Below, piece after piece: positions 17,008 to 27,546 of a DNA stretch of 64,000 nucleotides. The position numbers and the translations under genes are program-made. Below the pieces are notes generated by a model. It was not told where the DNA came from, did no database searches, and was given only the letters and a program-made list of their open reading frames with translations. Numbering within the stretch: the first letter of the stretch is position 1; each line of letters begins with the position of its first letter. Source of the DNA: Bacillota bacterium (GTDB lineage Bacteria > Bacillota > Clostridia > Peptostreptococcales > Anaerovoracaceae); assembly GCA_017941085.1 (NCBI GenBank), contig JAGAXF010000005.1:58026-122025 (forward strand), written 5' to 3'.

Positions 17008-17874
17008 CTACTTGCCCGAGGCAGCCAAGCCCTTCTTTAAAAGCTTGCCGTCGGAAACCAGAGCCGGTCTAATTGTACCCCCCTGTTTGCCGGGCATTAA
17101 GTCAAAATACTGTTTGGTTGCTTCACTATAATCTACAGCATCTATTTGCTGTCTATGTAGAAAGTATTTTACATCCTCTATCTTTTCCAAGGCGTATTCC
17201 GGATCCTTGCTATATGCCGCAGCAAGCAAGTCCGAGAACAAATCTATTTCTGCGGAGGTGGCAGGCTTTCCGTCAATCTCTCCTGCCTTCTCTCTTTTGG
17301 CCCATCTCTCTGCCGCCTGGATTTCTTCCAAACTTTGATCTACGGCAAGGATGGCGGTTCTAAGGTTTCTATAGGTTTTGGCAGAATCTACACGAACCTC
17401 CACCTGCTGCTCCTTGTCACCGGCATTTACCGGTTTGCCGAATATGAAACCGGCAATTGCTGCCACCAAAATTCCTGCTGCACCAAAGGCATACCTGGTG
17501 GTTTCCGTAGTCTGTAACCCTGTGGCCTCACTTATGGTAATATTGGGAATCAACGCAACTGCCGCCAGGGCAACTGCTATTATTATCAGAATAAGAGCCG
17601 GAATTGTTTTCTTTGCTCCACCGGAACTGGTTTCTCTCTCCCAGACCTTTGTCTCACCGATTGAATCCACCATGGGCATAGAAAGACGAACTGCCTGCAT
17701 CATATATGCTGCAGCGTCTCTCTCCTTCTCATTATCACACTGATCGTTATAGCAAAGAAGGAGCTTGTCCATCTGGTTTTCAAGAACCCTGGTTGCCTTC
17801 TCAGGAACTGCCGCCTGGGCCAATTCCGTAAGGAGATGGTCCTTGTCTTTTTCAAGTAAATCTATCATTTTCAT
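17008..17874 (-). CDS. two-helix membrane protein, partner of the Hsp70-like ATPase
   Basis: The 288-residue protein has a helical N-terminal domain, two central membrane helices (about 90-111 and 129-146), and a helical C-terminal domain rich in charged residues (RVDSAKTYRNLRTAILAVDQSLEEIQAAERWAK in two segments). I recognise no family. The ATG at 17874 lies nine bases after TATAAT (17889-17884), which has TTGCAA 16 bases upstream. No Shine-Dalgarno sequence fits, so the mRNA may be leaderless or nearly so. An ATG two codons later is an alternative. It is the promoter-proximal gene of the pair with the Hsp70-like gene. Confidence 0.65.
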   Translation of the reverse strand: MKMIDLLEKDKDHLLTELAQAAVPEKATRVLENQMDKLLLCYNDQCDNEKERDAAAYMMQAVRLSMPMVDSIGETKVWERETSSGGAKKTIPALILIIIAVALAAVALIPNITISEATGLQTTETTRYAFGAAGILVAAIAGFIFGKPVNAGDKEQQVEVRVDSAKTYRNLRTAILAVDQSLEEIQAAERWAKREKAGEIDGKPATSAEIDLFSDLLAAAYSKDPEYALEKIEDVKYFLHRQQIDAVDYSEATKQYFDLMPGKQGGTIRPALVSDGKLLKKGLAASGK

Positions 17875-17883
17875 AACTGTTAT

Positions 17884-17911
17884 ATTATACGTCAAAAACC
17901 TCTTTTTGCAA
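17884..17911 (-). promoter_or_regulatory. promoter of the Hsp70-like operon
   Basis: On the minus strand, TTGCAA (17911-17906), a 16-base spacer and TATAAT (17889-17884). The predicted start (17878 or 17877) is 3-4 bases before the ATG. Confidence 0.65.
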
Positions 17912-17956
17912 AGAGACGGAGGGTGATCATAATTAAACTACCTGCCTTCTATAGCT

Positions 17957-18796
17957 TCATATAACTTTGCCAATTAGGAATAGTATAATCAGGTGCAAAG
18001 GATAGATTAGATAGAAAAACAACTGCATTCCCTTGCTTTGTTTTGTATATTGGTTGCTACTAAAGAAAATGAGAGGGACAACCAAGAAACATGCAATCTG
18101 AGATTTTGAAGAACGGAATAACAATGCACCGCAGGCAAGACACAGATACAGAATTCCCATTATCTGATGTTTTGTCAGTAAACGGTCACTGCCTTTATCC
18201 GTCTTTTCAAACAAGTTTCTCTCCTGGACAAACTTATACATAAATGCTGTGGCCACTACTCCTTTGTAACCGTAGAGAAAATGGAGAAAATAAGCAGGGA
18301 TACACATTACAACTGTGAAAAAGACTATGTAGGCAGGGCAAAAATCTACATCCTGAGACAATTCTTGAGAACTGTCCCCGCCATCCCTCGGCGCCAAACC
18401 CTTTCCCTGGAAGCCGCAGCCTAATCCATTACATGGAAGAAATCTATTAAGCAATACAATTAGGATAAGGCATGCAAGAAGTTCAAAGTAAATGTTTTGA
18501 CGGCGCAAACTAAAAAACTCATTACGCGAGAAAAGATCATAAGGAACCTCGGAGATAATGGCGAATAATGCCATGCGCCCCAAATATTTGGGAGTGGACT
18601 TGGTATAGACTGCTCCCTGAACCAACAGAAAAAGAAATAGAGGAAAAGCCAGCCTTCCCACCCCTCGCATAATTGCATAGACTTCGCCGCTTATCAGCTC
18701 ATGCCTATTAAGCATAATTCCCAAATGGTCCATTACCATTGATATATATGCTATGTACTTAAGGGTTCTCTGAGATATTAAAGCTTTATCAACCAA
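17957..18796 (-). CDS. TraX-like multi-pass membrane protein
   Basis: The 279-residue protein matches the TraX family: ISMVMDHLGIMLNRH, RGVGRLAFPLFLFLLVQGAVYTKS, YLGRMALFAIISEVPYDLF, and LHFLYGYKGV. It has about eight membrane helices. TraX N-acetylates F-pilin in plasmid systems, but chromosomal clostridial homologues have no pilus context and probably acylate something else. It starts at TTG with GGAGGAG eight bases upstream. A central loop (GCGFQGKGLAPRDGGDSSQE) is longer than usual in my recollection. Confidence 0.8.
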   Translation of the reverse strand: MVDKALISQRTLKYIAYISMVMDHLGIMLNRHELISGEVYAIMRGVGRLAFPLFLFLLVQGAVYTKSTPKYLGRMALFAIISEVPYDLFSRNEFFSLRRQNIYFELLACLILIVLLNRFLPCNGLGCGFQGKGLAPRDGGDSSQELSQDVDFCPAYIVFFTVVMCIPAYFLHFLYGYKGVVATAFMYKFVQERNLFEKTDKGSDRLLTKHQIMGILYLCLACGALLFRSSKSQIACFLVVPLIFFSSNQYTKQSKGMQLFFYLIYPLHLIILFLIGKVI

Positions 18797-18868
18797 TATC
18801 CAATCTCCTCCAAAACAGCTGTAATTGAATTACTTATAAGTTAGAGTCCGATTAATGCCCAAGGGCAG

Positions 18869-21778
18869 TTATCCTTTCAAAACCTGCTTCAGGTATTGAC
18901 CCGTATAGCTTTTCTTCACCTTTGCTACTTCCTCAGGAGTTCCTGTGGCCACTATGGTACCACCCTTGTCGCCTCCCTCAGGTCCCAAGTCAATTATATG
19001 GTCTGCACACTTAATTACATCCAGATTGTGCTCAATTACCACCACCGTATTACCGGCATCCACCAGGCGCTGCAAGACATGAATGAGCTTATCCACATCA
19101 GCAAAGTGAAGACCCGTTGTGGGCTCATCCAATATATACAAGGTATTGCCTGTATCCCGTTTGCTTAACTCCGTAGCCAGCTTAACTCTCTGTGCCTCGC
19201 CTCCGGAAAGCTGAGTTGATGGTTGTCCTATTTTTATATATCCAAGTCCCACATCGTCCAAAGTTTTTAAATGCCTGTATATTCCCGGAAGGTTTTTAAA
19301 GAACTCCAGGCCCTCCGTTACACTCATATCCAGAACATCAAAAATACTCTTACCTTTGTACTTAACCTCCAGGGTCTCTCGGTTGTATCGCCTTCCCTTA
19401 CACACTTCACAGGGTACGTAGACATCCGGCAAAAAGTGCATTTCTATTTTGATAATACCATCTCCTGAGCAGGACTCGCATCTTCCCCCACCCTTTGTGG
19501 GAGGATTGTTGAAGCTGAATCTGGATTTGCTAAAGCCTCTTATTTTAGCCTCCGGCAAAGCACCAAAAAGATCTCTTATTTTGTCAAACATTTTGGTATA
19601 TGTGGCCGGATTGGATCTGGGAGTTCTCCCTATGGGGCTTTGGTCGATGTCTATTACCTTATCTATATTCTCCAGTCCAAGTATCTCATCGTGTTCTCCG
19701 GGAGATTCCACGCTTTTGTTAATTGCCTTGGAGGCACCTTTACTGAGGACTTCATTTATAAGGCTACTTTTGCCGGAGCCGGAAACCCCGGTTACACAGA
19801 CAAATTCTCCAAGGGGAATATCCACATCCAGATTTTTTAGATTGTTAACCCGGGCTCCTTTAATGGCTATTGATTCTCCGCTGCCTTTACGGCGCACCTT
19901 GGGTACTTCAATTTTCTTAACGCCGGATAAATACTGGCCTGTTATGGATTGCTTACAGGCTTTAATATCTTCGACTGTACCCTGCGCCACCAGCTTGCCG
20001 CCGTGGATCCCGGCTCCCGGTCCTATGTCCACAATGTGATCGGCGGCATACATGGTTTCCTCATCGTGCTCCACTACAATCAAAGTATTACCCAGGTCCG
20101 TCAGCTGCCTTAGGGTTGCCAAAAGCTTGCTGTTATCCCTTTGGTGAAGGCCAATACTGGGCTCGTCAAGAATATATAGAACTCCCATGAGAGAAGAGCC
20201 TATTTGAGTTGCAAGTCTTATTCTCTGGGATTCTCCACCGGAAAGGCTTCCTGAATTTCGGGACAAAGTTAAATACTCAAGGCCCACATTAACAAGAAAG
20301 GCCAAACGGGATTTTATTTCCTTAACGATTTGTTCCGAAATCATTTTGTCTTTTTTGTTCAGTTTAAGGGAGTCCATATAGGACAAGGCATCTCGCACGG
20401 AAAGGTCCGACAGCTCCGCCAGATTCTTCTCTCCCACTGTAACTGCCAAAACCTCAGGACGCAGTCTTTTGCCTCTGCAGTCAGGGCAAAGCTTTACCTC
20501 CATATATCTGGACATCCACTCACGCATGGCGTCGGATCCCGTTTCTCTATAGCGTCGCTCCATACTGGCAACAACCCCTTCAAAGGGATGTTCCCTTACG
20601 GACATTTTACCGCTGGAATTTTTATAGGTGTATTTTACCGTTCTATCCCCTGTGCCATATTCGATTTCCTGTTGGAAATCCTTTGGCAATTCACCATAAG
20701 GAGAATTCAAAAGTTCCTCCAAAGGAAATCCCGTGCGCCGGGAATAATCCTCTGCAACCACCTCTGCCATCTTCTTATAATAGCTGGAGAATTCCATGGT
20801 GCCATATATTTTTCTGAAGGCACCCATGTGAATAGAGCCCTCCATGTCTATGGTGTTTTCCCTGTCCACTGTTTCAGTGAACCCCAGCCCATTGCAGGTA
20901 GGACAAGCTCCAAAGGGACTGTTAAAGGAGAAGGACCTGGGCTCCATGGATTCAATACTGACCCCGTGATCCGGACAGGCAAATTTTGATGAATACATCT
21001 TTTCTGAGCTGTAGTCATTATCCTTGAAATTTGCCACACAAAGACCATCGCTTTCCTTCATGGCCAGCTCCACCGCCTCGGAGATTCTTCCCTCCTGTCC
21101 AGGCTTTATTACAATTCTGTCAATTACTATCTCTATGGTATGCTTGTTGTTTTTCTCAAGCTTTATTGGACGGCCATCCTGATCCGTAGGCGCTCCACCC
21201 TGTTCAGAATCGGCATACATCTGCACAATGGTTCCATCGATTCTGGCCCTTGTATATCCATCCTTAATGATTCTGGTTAGAATCTTTTCGTGCATACCTT
21301 TTCTGCCTCTAACAATGGGAGCCAGTATAATCAGCTTTGTTCCCTCCGGAAACTCCATAATGGAATCTACAATTTGATCCACACTTTGACTGCTGATTTC
21401 TCTGCCACACACCGGGCAGTGGGGAATTCCAATTCTGGCATAAAGGAGACGTAGATAGTCATGAATTTCCGTCACCGTTCCCACCGTGGATCTGGGGTTC
21501 TTGCTGGTGGTTTTTTGATCTATGGATATGGCAGGAGAAAGCCCTTCTATCAATTCCACATTTGGCTTATCCATTTGTCCCAAAAATTGTCGAGCATAAG
21601 AGGACAGACTTTCCACATAGCGTCTCTGCCCCTCTGCGTAAATGGTATCAAAGGCCAAGGATGATTTTCCTGAGCCTGAAAGTCCCGTCAGCACCACCAG
21701 TTTATCCCTGGGAATTCTGACACTGAAGTTTCTTAGATTATTTTCGTTTGCGTTCTTTATTATTATTTCGTTAGCCAA
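18869..21778 (-). CDS. uvrA: excinuclease ABC subunit A
   Basis: The 969-residue protein is the damage-recognition ATPase of nucleotide excision repair. The first ATPase shows [14 protein letters not shown] with CPVCGREIS zinc finger and signature [16 protein letters not shown]; the second shows [15 protein letters not shown], the zinc finger [27 protein letters not shown] (in two parts) and [15 protein letters not shown]. It begins at TTG with GGAG seven bases upstream. uvrB is about 3 kb away on the same strand, separated by plus-strand genes, so the two are not in one operon. Confidence 0.97.
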   Translation of the reverse strand: MANEIIIKNANENNLRNFSVRIPRDKLVVLTGLSGSGKSSLAFDTIYAEGQRRYVESLSSYARQFLGQMDKPNVELIEGLSPAISIDQKTTSKNPRSTVGTVTEIHDYLRLLYARIGIPHCPVCGREISSQSVDQIVDSIMEFPEGTKLIILAPIVRGRKGMHEKILTRIIKDGYTRARIDGTIVQMYADSEQGGAPTDQDGRPIKLEKNNKHTIEIVIDRIVIKPGQEGRISEAVELAMKESDGLCVANFKDNDYSSEKMYSSKFACPDHGVSIESMEPRSFSFNSPFGACPTCNGLGFTETVDRENTIDMEGSIHMGAFRKIYGTMEFSSYYKKMAEVVAEDYSRRTGFPLEELLNSPYGELPKDFQQEIEYGTGDRTVKYTYKNSSGKMSVREHPFEGVVASMERRYRETGSDAMREWMSRYMEVKLCPDCRGKRLRPEVLAVTVGEKNLAELSDLSVRDALSYMDSLKLNKKDKMISEQIVKEIKSRLAFLVNVGLEYLTLSRNSGSLSGGESQRIRLATQIGSSLMGVLYILDEPSIGLHQRDNSKLLATLRQLTDLGNTLIVVEHDEETMYAADHIVDIGPGAGIHGGKLVAQGTVEDIKACKQSITGQYLSGVKKIEVPKVRRKGSGESIAIKGARVNNLKNLDVDIPLGEFVCVTGVSGSGKSSLINEVLSKGASKAINKSVESPGEHDEILGLENIDKVIDIDQSPIGRTPRSNPATYTKMFDKIRDLFGALPEAKIRGFSKSRFSFNNPPTKGGGRCESCSGDGIIKIEMHFLPDVYVPCEVCKGRRYNRETLEVKYKGKSIFDVLDMSVTEGLEFFKNLPGIYRHLKTLDDVGLGYIKIGQPSTQLSGGEAQRVKLATELSKRDTGNTLYILDEPTTGLHFADVDKLIHVLQRLVDAGNTVVVIEHNLDVIKCADHIIDLGPEGGDKGGTIVATGTPEEVAKVKKSYTGQYLKQVLKG

Positions 21779-21984
21779 TTTTTAACTCCATTTTTCTGTA
21801 ATTATACCTACTAATTATATCCACCAAAGCCTTATACAGTCAAATTTTTCAAGTGTGCTTGTAAATTTGTAAACCTATGACCACGGCACCTTGAGAAATA
21901 GGCAAAAATAGTGCAACCCACCGATATTTATGATAGAATAAAGACACTTTCAATTTAGGACAAATAGATTTAAAAAGGACTATC

Positions 21985-23925
21985 GTGGATAACAAATCTA
22001 AAATAACCGAGACAAAGAATACAAATAATAAAAATATGGGAGCAACCATAACTCTTAAGGATATGGTTAGTGTTGTTGCGGGTATTTTGATCGTCATAAT
22101 TACCGGACTGTTTATTCTCCTTAATTTTAACTCTGAAGGAAACGATAGCAATATGGCCATTGAGGACAGGTATAAGGACTTTAGTCTTGGATGGCATTTG
22201 CAGGTGGGAGACAGAGACGAGTTTGTTAACCTACCTGTGGAAATACACGCTGAAGCCAACGAAGCTATCTATCTTTCCAAGACTATTCCCAGATTATCTC
22301 AGTATTACGCTGTGGTAACCAGAAACTTTCACCAGGAGCTAACCGCCTATGTGGATGATATGGTTATCTACCAATTCCCTGCCGAGAAAAAGATACTTCC
22401 CGATTTCATAATTACTGATGACTGGAATATGATTCACCTTCAGGAATCCATGGAGGGGAAGCTTCTTACCTTAAAATTTCAGACAGGAGATTATGGTTTT
22501 TCCGGCTACATCAAACCGGCTTATTTGGGAGAAGACAATTCCCTAATCCAATATCTAAGAGCCTCTACTGCTGTGTCCTATGGTATGGCCGTCAGTATTC
22601 TGGCCCTTGGTATCATCTTTATTGTTCTTAGTCTTATCTATTCCAAATATGAAGACAGCAGATCGCAGATTATTGCAGGTTTAATGCTTGCCGCCATAGG
22701 GATTTGGGTAATCAATAGATCCAAGATGCCTATTTTGCTGGTTGGCAGCAGCGTCAAATTTTATTTGGCCTATATTTGCCTTATGCTGGAGCCAATTCTC
22801 ATCATGCTGTATGCAGGAGAGAAATTCAAGAGTAAGAATCGCAAGGTTACTCATGGGCTAACTATAGCCTTTATAGTATATGTGGCAGTGGTATTGCTGG
22901 CGGTACATATTCTTCAGTACCCCTTGGATCAAGCTGTGCCTTTGGCTTATTTAGCTATATTCTTATCCTCCGTCTACCTAATACGCATGCTATGGCCCAT
23001 TTCCTTTGGCAAAGAATCAGATCAGCTAAGTGCCTTCCTCAGGCATTCCAATAGAATTGAAATCATAGCAACCATCATAATGGTTGGTGGTGTGTGTTTG
23101 GGCATTGTATTCGACTTTGTACTTGGTAGTGATCGCCTATGGACAGACGTAGGAGTCTTACCTAAGATTTCCTTAAACTCCTACGCCATCGGACAGCTGA
23201 TAGTTCATATATATAGAGGTTATCACAACGTTGAACAGCGTGAGGATTTACAGGGCAAGCTTCATGACAGTCAGCTGGAGCTTATGATGGGTCAAATCCA
23301 GCCCCATTTTATTTTTAATACCCTGTCCTCCATCAGAACCTTGGTAAAGGTTGATCCGGATACAGCCTACAATATGATTTATGACTTTTCCAACTATCTG
23401 AGAGCAAACGTTGATAACGTAACCAATTTGGCAGGAATAAGCTTTGCCTCAGAAGTTGAACATATAAAGAGCTATGTAAATATCGAACGAGTTCGCTTTG
23501 GTGATAGGCTTAATGTTGAGTATGATATTAAGGTTTCCGAATTCACCGTTCCTCCTTTATCCATACAGCCCTTGGTGGAAAACGCCATAAAACATGGTGT
23601 GGTTAAAAAAATAGGCGGCGGAACAGTTTGGTTAAGAAGCTATGCCGAAGGTAACTACAATGTGGTGGAGGTTGAGGATAACGGTGTAGGATTTACCCCT
23701 GAAAGGTTGGAAGAAATCACTAAATCCATGACCGAAGCCGATGACTTCAAATACATGGAAACCGACGCCCAGCCCAATCTTACCGGAAACGGTTCTGAAA
23801 ATCATAAATCCTCCGGTATGAGGAATATCTATTTAAGACTCAGGGAAATGGCCAATGCGGAATTTGAGTTTTCCAGCCAGGAGGGCCAGGGCACCAAGGT
23901 TAGAATCCTCTTCCCTATTTCCTAA
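21985..23925 (+). CDS. LytS/YesM-type sensor histidine kinase without a neighbouring regulator
   Basis: The 646-residue protein has one N-terminal membrane helix (about 27-49), an extracellular beta-rich sensor domain (60-185), about seven further membrane helices (192-410), and a cytoplasmic kinase. The phosphorylated His lies in QIQPHFIFNTLSSIR. The ATP-binding domain shows PLSIQPLVENAIKHG (N box) and VEDNGVGF, with a C-terminal STGMR-like box (SSGMRNIYLRL). The arrangement recalls 7TM receptors with an extracellular sensing domain. It starts at GTG after AAAAAGGA. No response regulator is encoded nearby. Confidence 0.88.
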   Translation: MDNKSKITETKNTNNKNMGATITLKDMVSVVAGILIVIITGLFILLNFNSEGNDSNMAIEDRYKDFSLGWHLQVGDRDEFVNLPVEIHAEANEAIYLSKTIPRLSQYYAVVTRNFHQELTAYVDDMVIYQFPAEKKILPDFIITDDWNMIHLQESMEGKLLTLKFQTGDYGFSGYIKPAYLGEDNSLIQYLRASTAVSYGMAVSILALGIIFIVLSLIYSKYEDSRSQIIAGLMLAAIGIWVINRSKMPILLVGSSVKFYLAYICLMLEPILIMLYAGEKFKSKNRKVTHGLTIAFIVYVAVVLLAVHILQYPLDQAVPLAYLAIFLSSVYLIRMLWPISFGKESDQLSAFLRHSNRIEIIATIIMVGGVCLGIVFDFVLGSDRLWTDVGVLPKISLNSYAIGQLIVHIYRGYHNVEQREDLQGKLHDSQLELMMGQIQPHFIFNTLSSIRTLVKVDPDTAYNMIYDFSNYLRANVDNVTNLAGISFASEVEHIKSYVNIERVRFGDRLNVEYDIKVSEFTVPPLSIQPLVENAIKHGVVKKIGGGTVWLRSYAEGNYNVVEVEDNGVGFTPERLEEITKSMTEADDFKYMETDAQPNLTGNGSENHKSSGMRNIYLRLREMANAEFEFSSQEGQGTKVRILFPIS

Positions 23926-24080
23926 AAGACAATTCCAATTTTCAAATAAACAACATTTTATATCCATTTTGTTATTCACATATCATTTAGATAGGTGTAT
24001 CATATACTTATACCGCTTGATATAGCTTGATAAAGAGATAAAGCAACTGTTATTTATTTAATATTTTTAAGGTGAAATTT

Positions 24081-24785
24081 ATGGGAAGAATTGTAGCAAT
24101 CGGAGGAGGAACATTAAAGGCCACAGAACCTCTGAGTAAATATGCTTTAAGACTTACCGCTCAAGAGCGGCCAAAGGTTCTATTTATCCCCACTGCAAGC
24201 CGAGACGACGTTAAATACATCAATGATTTTAACGAAATATTTACTGCATTAAACTGTGAGGTTAAGGTATTAGAACTAACAAAGAAGGAATACACGGACC
24301 AGGAAATCGATGCCCTAATAAACTGGATGGACCTAGTCTATGTTGGCAGTGGCAACATCATATATATGATGAACAAGTGGGCTGAATACGATTTAAGCAA
24401 GAAGCTAAAGGATGTATTTAATAATGACGGCGCTGTACTTGTGGGACAAGGCAGCGGAAGTATATGCTGGTTTAGCTGTGGTTACAGCAACAGTTCATAC
24501 AAGGATGGAAAAACAGATTGGCAGTATATTTGGACCGACAATCTTCTGGATCTTCATCATACAGCCGTATGCCCTCATTATGGAGAGGACGATAGAGCAA
24601 ACTTTGATTTACGGCTTTTGGAAAAGCAAATACCGGGATACGGCCTGGAAGACCACACTGCCTTTGTGCAGGTAGGTTCCCATACGGAATTTATTGGATG
24701 TGTTCAAAACGCCAAGGCCTTCTACCTTATTTACCTAAACAGTCAAATGCTAAAAAAAGAAATCGCTCTTAAGTATATTTTTTAA
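24081..24785 (+). CDS. peptidase E-like (family S51) protein lacking the usual catalytic Ser
   Basis: The 234-residue protein has the S51 fold pattern: GRIVAIGGG at the start, KVLFIPTASRDD, VYVGSGNIIYMMNKW and a CPHY motif. In the family the nucleophile lies in G-x-S-A-G-S-I-C-W-F; here the sequence is GQGSGSICWF, so the Ser position holds Gly and the next holds Ser. The usual GGGNT loop is GSGNI. It may be inactive or use the shifted Ser. The ATG at 24081 is preferred because AAGGTG lies six bases upstream; a GTG at 24072 overlaps that box. Confidence 0.7.
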   Translation: MGRIVAIGGGTLKATEPLSKYALRLTAQERPKVLFIPTASRDDVKYINDFNEIFTALNCEVKVLELTKKEYTDQEIDALINWMDLVYVGSGNIIYMMNKWAEYDLSKKLKDVFNNDGAVLVGQGSGSICWFSCGYSNSSYKDGKTDWQYIWTDNLLDLHHTAVCPHYGEDDRANFDLRLLEKQIPGYGLEDHTAFVQVGSHTEFIGCVQNAKAFYLIYLNSQMLKKEIALKYIF

Positions 24786-24800
24786 CCTACAGCGATTTCT
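24752..24800 (-). terminator. terminator of uvrB, inside the convergent gene's 3' end
   Basis: AGAAATCGCT (24758-24767) pairs with AGCGATTTCT (24791-24800). On the minus strand the stem is followed by a run of seven T. It overlaps the uvrB stop and the last codons of the peptidase E-like gene. Confidence 0.75.
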
Positions 24801-26772
24801 AATTCAATCTAACTTTGTATTCGAAGATCAAATCCCTTAATTCTGCAGCTCGTTCGAACTGCAGATTTTTTGCGGCTTCCTTCATTTCAGCTTCTAGCTT
24901 TGCCACATATTCTTTAAGCTCTCTTGCAGACATTTCCAAAGGTTTCTTTCCGTGATAGAGTTCTTCCTCTTCTGCCGCCTTAGTTGCCTCGATTACCTCT
25001 CTTACACCCTTCACCACACTCTTTGGCTCAATGCCGTGCTCCTTGTTATAGCTATCCTGAATGCTGCGCCTTCTTTCCGTTTCATCAATTGCAGCCTTCA
25101 TGGCTTTGCTGATGTGATCTGCATACATGATAACTCTGCCATCCACGTTACGAGCAGCTCTTCCGATGGTTTGTATTAGGGATGTTTCGGTTCTGAGGAA
25201 GCCCTCCTTATCTGCATCCAAAATTGCAACCAGGGTAACCTCCGGTATATCCAATCCCTCTCTCAGCAGGTTGATACCCACCAGAACATCAAATTCACCT
25301 AGACGAAGGTCTCTGATTATTTCCAGTCTCTCCAGGGTGTCCACGTCGGAGTGAAGATATTTAACCTTTAGTCCTGCCTTGGAAAGATAGTCCGTTAGGC
25401 TTTCTGCCATTCGCTTGGTTAAGGTGGTGACAAAGGCCCGACCGCCTTCCTCTATCACTTTGTTTAATTCACCGATTAAATCATCTATTTGATTCTTAGT
25501 TGGACGAAGGGAAATCGGCGGGTCCAGCAGTCCTGTAGGTCTTAGGACCTGTTCAGCGGTAATACCTCCGGATTGTTCCTTTTCATAGGCTGCGGGAGTG
25601 GCGGAGCAGAACATCATCTGACCTACCACCTCTTCCCACTCCTCAAACTGAAGCGGTCTATTGTCCAAGGCCGAGGGCAATCTAAAGCCGTAATCCACCA
25701 GGGACATTTTTCTTGACAGATTCCCTCTATACATGGCATGTAGCTGAGGCAGCATAGCATGGGACTCATCTATAATGGTGATAAAATCCTTTGGGAAATA
25801 ATCTATCAAAGTATAGGGTCTTTCTCCCGGTTTCAGTCCACTGATATGTCTGGTATAATTCTCAATCCCTTTGCAGGTGCCGATTTCCCTCAGCATTTCC
25901 ATATCATATCTGGTACGCTGCTCTATTCTCTGGGCCTCCAGAAGCTTGCCTCTGTCCTTAAACCAACGGATTCGCTCCTCCAATTCCTCCTCTATTCCAA
26001 TAAGGGCTCTCTCCATATTTTCCTTGGAGGTTACGTAGTGAGACGCAGGATATATGGCCACATGATTTCTAAGTCCCAGGATCTCTCCCGTTAGGGGATT
26101 CATTTCTTTGATGGATTCCACCTCATCCCCAAAGAGCTCCACCCTAATGGCGTGATCCTCTCCTGCCGGGAAAATATCTATTATATCTCCTCTGGCTCTA
26201 AAGGAACCACGACCAAAGTCAATATCGTTTCTGGTATATTGAATATCCACCAGTTTGGTCAGAATGTCTCTTCTGCTCTTTTCCATCCCCGGTCTAAGGG
26301 ATATGACCTGCTCCTCGTAATCTATAGGGCTTCCAATACCATAGATACAGGAAACGGAAGCCACCACCACCACATCTCTTCTTTCAGAAAGAGCGGCAGT
26401 TGCACTGTGCCTCAGCTTCTCTATCTCCGCATTTATATCGCTGTCCTTTTCAATATATGTGTCGGTGGAAGGTACATATGCTTCCGGCTGATAGTAATCA
26501 TAGTAGCTGACAAAATACTCCACCGCATTTTCCGGGAAGAACTCCTTGAATTCCCCATGGAGCTGCGCTGCCAGAGTCTTGTTGTGGGATATAACCAGGG
26601 CAGGTCTATTGAGCCGCTCTATTACATTGGCCATGGTAAAGGTTTTACCTGACCCTGTAACTCCAAGCAAAGTAACGGCCTTCTGGCCGTCTTCAAATGC
26701 CTCCACCAGCTTATCTATTGCCTGTGGTTGATCCCCGGTGGGCTTGTAATCGGATACTAGTTTAAAATCCAT
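24799..26772 (-). CDS. uvrB: excinuclease ABC subunit B
   Basis: The 657-residue DNA helicase-like subunit of nucleotide excision repair is full length. It shows Walker [16 protein letters not shown], the beta-hairpin segment [25 protein letters not shown]-box IIDESH, helicase motif [11 protein letters not shown], and the C-terminal UVR motif ([23 protein letters not shown] in two parts). The start ATG directly follows the stop codon of the C39-like gene, so the two genes are translationally coupled. Confidence 0.98.
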   Translation of the reverse strand: MDFKLVSDYKPTGDQPQAIDKLVEAFEDGQKAVTLLGVTGSGKTFTMANVIERLNRPALVISHNKTLAAQLHGEFKEFFPENAVEYFVSYYDYYQPEAYVPSTDTYIEKDSDINAEIEKLRHSATAALSERRDVVVVASVSCIYGIGSPIDYEEQVISLRPGMEKSRRDILTKLVDIQYTRNDIDFGRGSFRARGDIIDIFPAGEDHAIRVELFGDEVESIKEMNPLTGEILGLRNHVAIYPASHYVTSKENMERALIGIEEELEERIRWFKDRGKLLEAQRIEQRTRYDMEMLREIGTCKGIENYTRHISGLKPGERPYTLIDYFPKDFITIIDESHAMLPQLHAMYRGNLSRKMSLVDYGFRLPSALDNRPLQFEEWEEVVGQMMFCSATPAAYEKEQSGGITAEQVLRPTGLLDPPISLRPTKNQIDDLIGELNKVIEEGGRAFVTTLTKRMAESLTDYLSKAGLKVKYLHSDVDTLERLEIIRDLRLGEFDVLVGINLLREGLDIPEVTLVAILDADKEGFLRTETSLIQTIGRAARNVDGRVIMYADHISKAMKAAIDETERRRSIQDSYNKEHGIEPKSVVKGVREVIEATKAAEEEELYHGKKPLEMSARELKEYVAKLEAEMKEAAKNLQFERAAELRDLIFEYKVRLN

Positions 26773-27378
26773 TTATCTTATTAAATAGCCGACGATATAT
26801 CGTCCCTCTCCGATGGCCTCCTTAAGGGTGGTTGCCTTTTCGGGAGTTTCTCTATAGTTTTTATTATATATTTCGTAATTGCTATCAGAAATTTTCCTAA
26901 TAACGTATCCGTGGATTCCCTTGAAAAGCTTTACTCCGTGGTTCCACACAGTAACCAGCAGCATATCACCATCTTTCATTTTTTCCTCTGCCTCTGCCAC
27001 TGATTCCATAGGCTCGTAGTTTAGATTATACTCCTCCAGAAGCATCATCATATCAAATGGATTGGTTCCCCATCTTCCACGGTTAACCAGAGTTTGCTGT
27101 ATCTGCAGATCCCTTATAATGTCGCTCATAAGCTTTGGTCTGTTTTTAAGCATTAAAACATTATAGATTGCCACTGCCTCGCAACCGGATTTGCTTAGCT
27201 GGGCATCACCATACAGCATGCCCTCCAGCTTGCTTTGGTCTGTAATCAAGCCTTTGATTACTTCCCCCTCCAGCTTTCTGTTTCGGGAATATGTTCTCTC
27301 TCCCTCATATCCGTAAAAGGAAGGGGCGATAAACTGAAATATGGAAAAGACTATTCTATGTAATAATTGACCAGCCAT
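26773..27378 (-). CDS. papain-fold (C39-like) protein upstream of uvrB
   Basis: The 201-residue protein contains a Cys motif SKSGCEAVAIYNVLML (about residue 66), a later HGYVIRKI motif (His about 155) and YEIYNKNY, the order expected of a C39-type papain-fold peptidase. There is no clear signal peptide, although the first 20 residues are rather hydrophobic. It precedes uvrB with no gap, so both are on one mRNA. A cytoplasmic or membrane-associated Cys protease-like role is inferred; I know of no established link with excision repair. AGAGGT precedes the ATG. Confidence 0.6.
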   Translation of the reverse strand: MAGQLLHRIVFSIFQFIAPSFYGYEGERTYSRNRKLEGEVIKGLITDQSKLEGMLYGDAQLSKSGCEAVAIYNVLMLKNRPKLMSDIIRDLQIQQTLVNRGRWGTNPFDMMMLLEEYNLNYEPMESVAEAEEKMKDGDMLLVTVWNHGVKLFKGIHGYVIRKISDSNYEIYNKNYRETPEKATTLKEAIGEGRYIVGYLIR

Positions 27379-27440
27379 TATTTACCTCTATTCACTAAAT
27401 ATCAACGTGTATATTTTAGCATATATCAAGCTTCCTGTGG

Positions 27441-27446
27441 TATAAT
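27441..27446 (+). promoter_or_regulatory. extended -10 promoter of the DUF362 gene
   Basis: TGGTATAAT combines the TGn extension with a perfect TATAAT. No good -35 element is visible 17 bases upstream, which is usual for extended -10 promoters. Confidence 0.55.
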
Positions 27447-27546
27447 TGTATGGAAATATAATTAATTGTTACAGTGTTTCCTCTTTGTGAATATGTCCGT
27501 AATCCGGCTAGATTCCAGTGAGGATTATAAGGAAACGGAGAGAAAT

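Noticed and set aside
20330..20989. Long plus-strand frame opposite uvrA
   Set aside because: It lies wholly inside uvrA, which has full family motifs on the other strand; no ribosome-binding site or family pattern.
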